Source: Lysobacteraceae bacterium UBA6001
GTDB taxonomy: Bacteria > Pseudomonadota > Gammaproteobacteria > Xanthomonadales > Xanthomonadaceae
NCBI GenBank assembly: GCA_002429615.1
Contig: DJAN01000145.1
Coordinates: 1-8,640 of the forward strand
DNA: 8,640 nt
Direction: 5' to 3'
The notes beneath the pieces are model-generated. The model had not been told where the DNA came from and ran no database searches. It saw nothing but the letters and a program-made list of their open reading frames with translations. Shown here piece by piece: positions 5,259-8,640 of this stretch; positions within the stretch are counted from its first letter, which is position 1; each line of letters starts with the position of its first letter. A program made the translations under genes and the position numbers.

Positions 5259-6611
5259 CACGAACTTGAGATCGCGCGCCTCTTCCTCGGCGGCGGCGAA
5301 CGCCGGCCGGGTGAGGTTCTCCGGCTCGCCGTCGGTGCATGCCACCTCGTCCTCGATGCGGATGCCGCCAAACGGCCGGAACTGCGCCACGCGGTCCCAG
5401 TCCACGCTGTCGGCGTGGCCGTTCTTCTTCACTTCGTCCAGCAGCATATCGATGAAGTACACGCCCGGCTCGATGGTCACCACCATGCCCGGTTCCAGCA
5501 CGCGGGTCATGCGCAGGTAGGGATGGCCCTGCGGACGCTCGATGCGGCCACCGCGGTCGCTGGCGGCGAAGCCGGCCACGTCGTGCACCTGCAGGCCGAT
5601 CAGGTGACCCAGGCCGTGCGGGAAGAATGCCGCGCTCACGCCGGTGGCCAGCGCCGCCTCCGGCGAGACCTTGAGCACGCCGAAGTCCTTGAGGATGCCC
5701 ATCAGCGACAGGTGCGCGTCGACATGCAGCTGCTTGTAATCCACGCCGTTGCGCACGCCCTGGCCCATCGCGATCTGCGCGCGGTCCACCGCCTCGATCA
5801 TCGCCTGGAACTCGCTGCCGGTATCGGCGGCGTAGCTGCGGGTGATGTCGCTGGCGTAGCCGGCCGACGAGGCGCCGGCGTCGATCAGGAAGCTGCGCGG
5901 CGCGCTCGCCGGCGCGCGGTCCAGCTGGGTGTAATGCAGCACCGCGCCATGCTCGTTGACCGCGACGATGTTGCCGTAGGGCAGGTCGTTGCTGTCCTGT
6001 CCGACCGCCGCGCAGTACGCCATGTGGATGGCGAACTCATCACGCCCCTCGCGGAACGCGGCTTCGGCGGCACGGTGGCCGCGCACCGCCAGGTGCTGGG
6101 CCTGGCGCATCAGCGCCAGCTCGTAAGGCGTCTTGTAGGCGCGGTGGTATTCCAGGTAGTCGACGACTGCCTGCGGATTGTTCGGCGCGTAATCGCCCAG
6201 CGTGCTCTGTGCCTCGCCCAGGATCGCGCAGCGCGCCAGCGGCTTGGGCAGCAGCGCCAGCGCCTCTTCCGGCGTGCGGATGATGTGGATGTCGCAGTGT
6301 TCCACCCACCAGCCGCTGGGCGCGGCCGGCACCACGTGCCAGTAGTCGAACGGCTGGTGGAAGATCACCTGCGGGCGCTGGCCGGGGGTGTAGACCAGCC
6401 AGCTGTTCGGCACCTGGGTCAGCGGCAGCCAGGCCTTGAACTGCGGGTTCACCGCATACGGATAGTCGCGGTCGTCGAACAACTGGTAATGCAGGGTGCC
6501 GCTGGGGATCACCAGGTGGTCGAAGCCGCCGCGCGCGAGCGCTTCGTCCGCGCGCTGTTTCAGTACGGCCAGATGGGCGGCGTAGAGGGTTCCGGGATCC
6601 TGCAGGGACAT
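5250..6611 (-). CDS. pepQ: Xaa-Pro dipeptidase (prolidase)
   Basis: A 453-aa cytoplasmic dinuclear-metal enzyme splitting Xaa-Pro dipeptides, the last step in recovering proline from peptides. The N-terminal domain has the bacterial prolidase signature LFDDRDYPYAVNPQFKAWLP (residues 44-63) seen in PepQ and the related organophosphorus acid anhydrolases. The M24 domain contains all metal ligands: D244 (LIDAG), D255 (SDITRSY), H336 (HGLGHLIGLQVHDVAG), E381 (TIEPGVY) and E420 (GGIRIEDEV). These align with E. coli PepQ D246, D257, H339, E384 and E423; E. coli PepQ has 443 aa. The start is ATG 6611-6609, 88 nt after the pilZ-domain gene on the same strand, with only a weak ribosome site. The C terminus is encoded inside a large hairpin. 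It faces pepP head-on across the repeat array, so the two M24 paralogues form a convergent pair. Confidence 0.95.
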   Translation of the reverse strand: MSLQDPGTLYAAHLAVLKQRADEALARGGFDHLVIPSGTLHYQLFDDRDYPYAVNPQFKAWLPLTQVPNSWLVYTPGQRPQVIFHQPFDYWHVVPAAPSGWWVEHCDIHIIRTPEEALALLPKPLARCAILGEAQSTLGDYAPNNPQAVVDYLEYHRAYKTPYELALMRQAQHLAVRGHRAAEAAFREGRDEFAIHMAYCAAVGQDSNDLPYGNIVAVNEHGAVLHYTQLDRAPASAPRSFLIDAGASSAGYASDITRSYAADTGSEFQAMIEAVDRAQIAMGQGVRNGVDYKQLHVDAHLSLMGILKDFGVLKVSPEAALATGVSAAFFPHGLGHLIGLQVHDVAGFAASDRGGRIERPQGHPYLRMTRVLEPGMVVTIEPGVYFIDMLLDEVKKNGHADSVDWDRVAQFRPFGGIRIEDEVACTDGEPENLTRPAFAAAEEEARDLKFVAH

Positions 6612-6676
6612 GGCGGTGGCTCGATCGGCATTGCGGAGTGCAAGCCGCGATTTTGCCGCAAAACGTCCGCGCTGGT

Positions 6677-6696
6677 GCCCGGCAGCGGTGCCGGGC
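6677..6696 (-). terminator. Hairpin after the PilZ gene, possible terminator
   Basis: GCCCGGCA (6677-6684) pairs with TGCCGGGC (6689-6696) around a 4-nt loop, 3 nt beyond the PilZ stop. A GTTTTG run appears only about 13 nt further along the minus strand. It may weaken transcription into pepQ, but the T-run is too far away for a standard intrinsic terminator. Confidence 0.35.
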
Positions 6697-6699
6697 CGG

Positions 6700-7041
6700 T
6701 CAGGTCTGCGCTTCGGCCACCCACTCGCGCAGGCGTTCGCGATGCTCGTCGCTGATGGTCAGGAAGCGGAACCCGGCCCAATGCTGGCCCGGTGCATGCG
6801 CTTCTTCCAGCCACAGCAGGTGCACGCCGACGGCGATGTGCTGCTCGCGCCCGTGGCGGTCCGGCAGGGTGAAGCTGAGCTGGTACAGCGCGTCCTCGTT
6901 CAACGGCGCCGAAGCCAGCAGCAGCATGCCCGTTTCGGAGACATTGCCGAGACGGCCGATGCCGGCCTCGGACATGAAGTCGGTCACCGGGATGCTCGCG
7001 TTCGGCTGGCGGCGCGGGCTGCGGCGGGCTTCGTGGATCAT
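6700..7041 (-). CDS. Single-domain PilZ cyclic-di-GMP receptor
   Basis: A 113-aa protein made almost wholly of one PilZ beta-barrel. Both cyclic-di-GMP-binding motifs are present: the N-terminal Arg cluster ARRSPRRQ (residues 5-12, RxxxR satisfied at R6/R10 and R7/R11) and NVSETG (N33-G38, matching [D/N]xSxxG). The rest follows the family pattern: GMLLLASAPL, then strand LYQLSFTLPD, then VGVHLLWLEEA, then WAGFRFLTISDEHRERLREWV ending in a short helix. There is no signal peptide or membrane segment. It is likely a cytoplasmic receptor or adaptor that changes partner binding when cyclic-di-GMP is bound. Its ATG (7041-7039) overlaps the TGA of the upstream DUF1631 gene by 4 bp, so the two are co-translated and may act together. 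The output (motility, pili, exopolysaccharide) cannot be read from the sequence. Confidence 0.92.
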   Translation of the reverse strand: MIHEARRSPRRQPNASIPVTDFMSEAGIGRLGNVSETGMLLLASAPLNEDALYQLSFTLPDRHGREQHIAVGVHLLWLEEAHAPGQHWAGFRFLTISDEHRERLREWVAEAQT

Positions 7042-8640
7042 GCCGGTTGCTCCTGCGGGCCGCGCCCGCCCGCCAGCGAGCGCAACGCGCGCACGGTGGC
7101 CTGCCAGGCGCGGTCGATCAGCCGGCCCTTCTCCTCGGTGACGATGCGGGCCTGGCCGGCGGCCATCAGCCGTGCCAGCGAATCCAGCGACTGCTCGCCG
7201 ATCTTCTGCCCGCGCGGATTGACGAACAGCGCGTTGTCGGTGATCAGGCTGTACCAGGACAGGCGCTGGCGACGCACGTCGCCCTGCTGGTTGGTGACGA
7301 ATTCGAACCAGGTGCCGAACGGCAGCGTGCGCAGCGCGCGGTAATGGGTTTCCTCGCTGGGCGAACGCGACGGCGGTGCCGGCTTGCGCGGCGCCGCCTC
7401 GCCTTCACCCTGTTCGCCGAGGCGGCTGCGCGCCTTGAGCTTGGCGGTCAGTTCGGTGCGCGAGGTGACATCGTCCTCGCCGCCCGGCGTGGACAGCCGG
7501 CGCGCGATCGCGCCCGCTTCGTCGCGGTGGTAGCCGACCTGCAGCAGCGCGCTTTCGACCTCGCCGCCCAGCGCGATATCCGGCGGACCGCCGGTCGGCT
7601 GGCAGGTGACCTCGGCGATGCGGTCGGTCGCCTGCTGGCGATCGGCCCATTCCTCAGACTGTTCGCCCTGGCGCAGCAGGGTGAGGGTGAGCACGTCGGT
7701 CCAGGCCTGCTTGAGCAGCGTCTGCACGAACTTCGGCGGCGCGCGCTCGGCGCACACATGCTCGATGCTGTCGCCCGCCAGGCGCTTGGCCATTTCCAGG
7801 CGTTCCTTGCCGCGTGCCGCCTCGACGTGGCGGCGTTCGGCAACCTCGGCCTTGCGTGCCTGCGCGCGGTAGTGGGTCTGGATTTCCTGGTTGGCGGCCT
7901 CGAACACCGCCTCGTCGCCCTGGTACTCGGTGACGACCTTGTCCACCGCGGTGCCGAGCTTCTGCAGCAGCTGCGGGTCGGCGTCGTCATCGGCCAGCCA
8001 GGTGGCGCCGGACTCGGCGACCGCGTTGAGCAGTTCGCGCGCCGGGTGCTGGTCGCGCACGAAGAACGCCTTGTCCTGCAGCGCGGCGCGCACCACCGGC
8101 ACCTGCAGCCGCACCAGCAGTTCGGCGGCGGAGGTGCCGCCGCGCACTTCGCGGTCGATTTCGTTGTAGAGCAGGCCGAGCAGGTCGAAGGTGTCGGTGT
8201 CCTGCGCCGACAGCCCGGCCTGGGGGCCATGCTCGGCACGCAGCATGCGCAGCAGTTCCTGCTGCACGTCGGCGATGCTGCGCGGTCCGTGCGTGGCGTC
8301 CTCGCCCAGCGGCGTGCGCGACTGCAGGGTGCCCAGCGTCTGGTGCAGTGCCTGCGCCTGCACCGGCACACCGCCGCTGCTGGCGCGCGGCGTGCCCGGC
8401 TTGCCGCCGGCCGGCGCGAAGCCGGGTTGCTGGCGCGCGGCGCCCAGCATCTCGTGCAGCGAGGTCAGGGCCGGTGTGAAGCGGTCATCGTTGGCGCTGC
8501 CCTGGCCGGGATCGGCCACGTGGCCGGCACCGGCAGGCGCGCCGTCGGCCGGGCTTTCGCCCAGCATCGCTGCACCCCATGCCGCCTGCGGCGCCTGGCC
8601 GCTCCAACTGGTCAACGGGCGCTGCGCATGCGCGTGCCCG
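7038..8640 (-). CDS. DUF1631 family protein, C-terminal part
   Basis: 533 residues lie in the window and the frame stays open to the right edge, so the N terminus is missing; the TTG at 8615 is an internal Leu codon, not a credible start. A low-complexity Ala/Gly/Pro linker comes first (about window residues 9-110). A helical, charged region with a probable coiled coil follows (AARGKERLEMAKRLAGDSIE, then FVQTLLKQAWTDVLTLTLLRQGEQSEEW). A second charged linker (APRKPAPPSRSPSEE) leads to a C-terminal beta-rich module (LPFGTWFEFV, RRQRLSWYSLITDNALFVNPRGQKI) and a final helix. This layout and the C-terminal motif resemble DUF1631 proteins, whose biochemical role is unknown to me. It is cytoplasmic, with no membrane segment in the visible part. 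Its 4-bp overlap with a cyclic-di-GMP-binding PilZ gene suggests the two share a pathway. Confidence 0.85.
   Translation of the reverse strand, partial: GHAHAQRPLTSWSGQAPQAAWGAAMLGESPADGAPAGAGHVADPGQGSANDDRFTPALTSLHEMLGAARQQPGFAPAGGKPGTPRASSGGVPVQAQALHQTLGTLQSRTPLGEDATHGPRSIADVQQELLRMLRAEHGPQAGLSAQDTDTFDLLGLLYNEIDREVRGGTSAAELLVRLQVPVVRAALQDKAFFVRDQHPARELLNAVAESGATWLADDDADPQLLQKLGTAVDKVVTEYQGDEAVFEAANQEIQTHYRAQARKAEVAERRHVEAARGKERLEMAKRLAGDSIEHVCAERAPPKFVQTLLKQAWTDVLTLTLLRQGEQSEEWADRQQATDRIAEVTCQPTGGPPDIALGGEVESALLQVGYHRDEAGAIARRLSTPGGEDDVTSRTELTAKLKARSRLGEQGEGEAAPRKPAPPSRSPSEETHYRALRTLPFGTWFEFVTNQQGDVRRQRLSWYSLITDNALFVNPRGQKIGEQSLDSLARLMAAGQARIVTEEKGRLIDRAWQATVRALRSLAGGRGPQEQPA

Noticed and set aside
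5253..6755. 500-aa open frame on the + strand opposite pepQ
   Set aside because: Shadow of pepQ; His/Arg/Val-rich composition with no motif, and it crosses the pepQ start and the following gap.
8613..8615. TTG as a start codon of the DUF1631 gene
   Set aside because: The frame continues open to the right edge, family members are longer, and the TTG has no ribosome site, so it is an internal Leu codon.

Overview
The window is GC-rich, densely coding proteobacterial chromosome. The gene order (5-formyl-THF cyclo-ligase, 6S RNA, zapA, then divergent ygfB-pepP) is the conserved gammaproteobacterial ssrS neighbourhood. The TIGR02449-type coiled-coil gene beside zapA, the DUF1631-PilZ pair, the high GC and the hairpin-rich intergenic repeats suggest a Xanthomonadaceae/Lysobacteraceae member (Lysobacter, Luteimonas, Xanthomonas or Stenotrophomonas type). 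That assignment is inferred from gene content, not from a database comparison.

Layout. Positions 1-86 (-) hold the first codons of 5-formyltetrahydrofolate cyclo-ligase, cut by the left edge. A 6S RNA gene lies at about 213-398 (-), with a TATAAT -10 box upstream and a strong intrinsic terminator downstream. Positions 496-1016 (-) hold zapA and a short coiled-coil protein whose reading frames overlap by 4 bp. Positions 1049-2827 (-) encode a membrane-anchored PAS-GGDEF-EAL protein. A divergent promoter region of about 140 bp separates it from ygfB (2965-3510, +) and pepP (3518-4873, +), which are tightly coupled. Positions 4884-5258 hold three 113-bp tandem repeats, each with four hairpins, ending in a 14-bp perfect hairpin. 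This hairpin contains the stop codon of pepQ (5250-6611, -), a second M24 metallopeptidase convergent with pepP. Positions 6700-7041 (-) encode a small PilZ protein. It overlaps by 4 bp the 3' end of a DUF1631-family gene (7038-8640, -), which runs off the right edge.

How the genes relate. Three themes meet here: cell division and growth-phase control (ZapA, its coiled-coil partner, 6S RNA), cyclic-di-GMP (GGDEF-EAL protein, PilZ protein and probably DUF1631), and proline-peptide turnover (PepP releases N-terminal residues preceding proline; PepQ splits Xaa-Pro dipeptides). The expected ubiH/ubiI genes do not follow pepP; the repeat array and the inverted pepQ sit there instead.

Most of the window is ordinary housekeeping sequence. 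The least explained element is the 113-bp multi-hairpin repeat. Its third copy keeps every stem through paired changes and carries two hairpin loops that are exact reverse complements of those in the first copy. No wholly new multi-gene system was seen.
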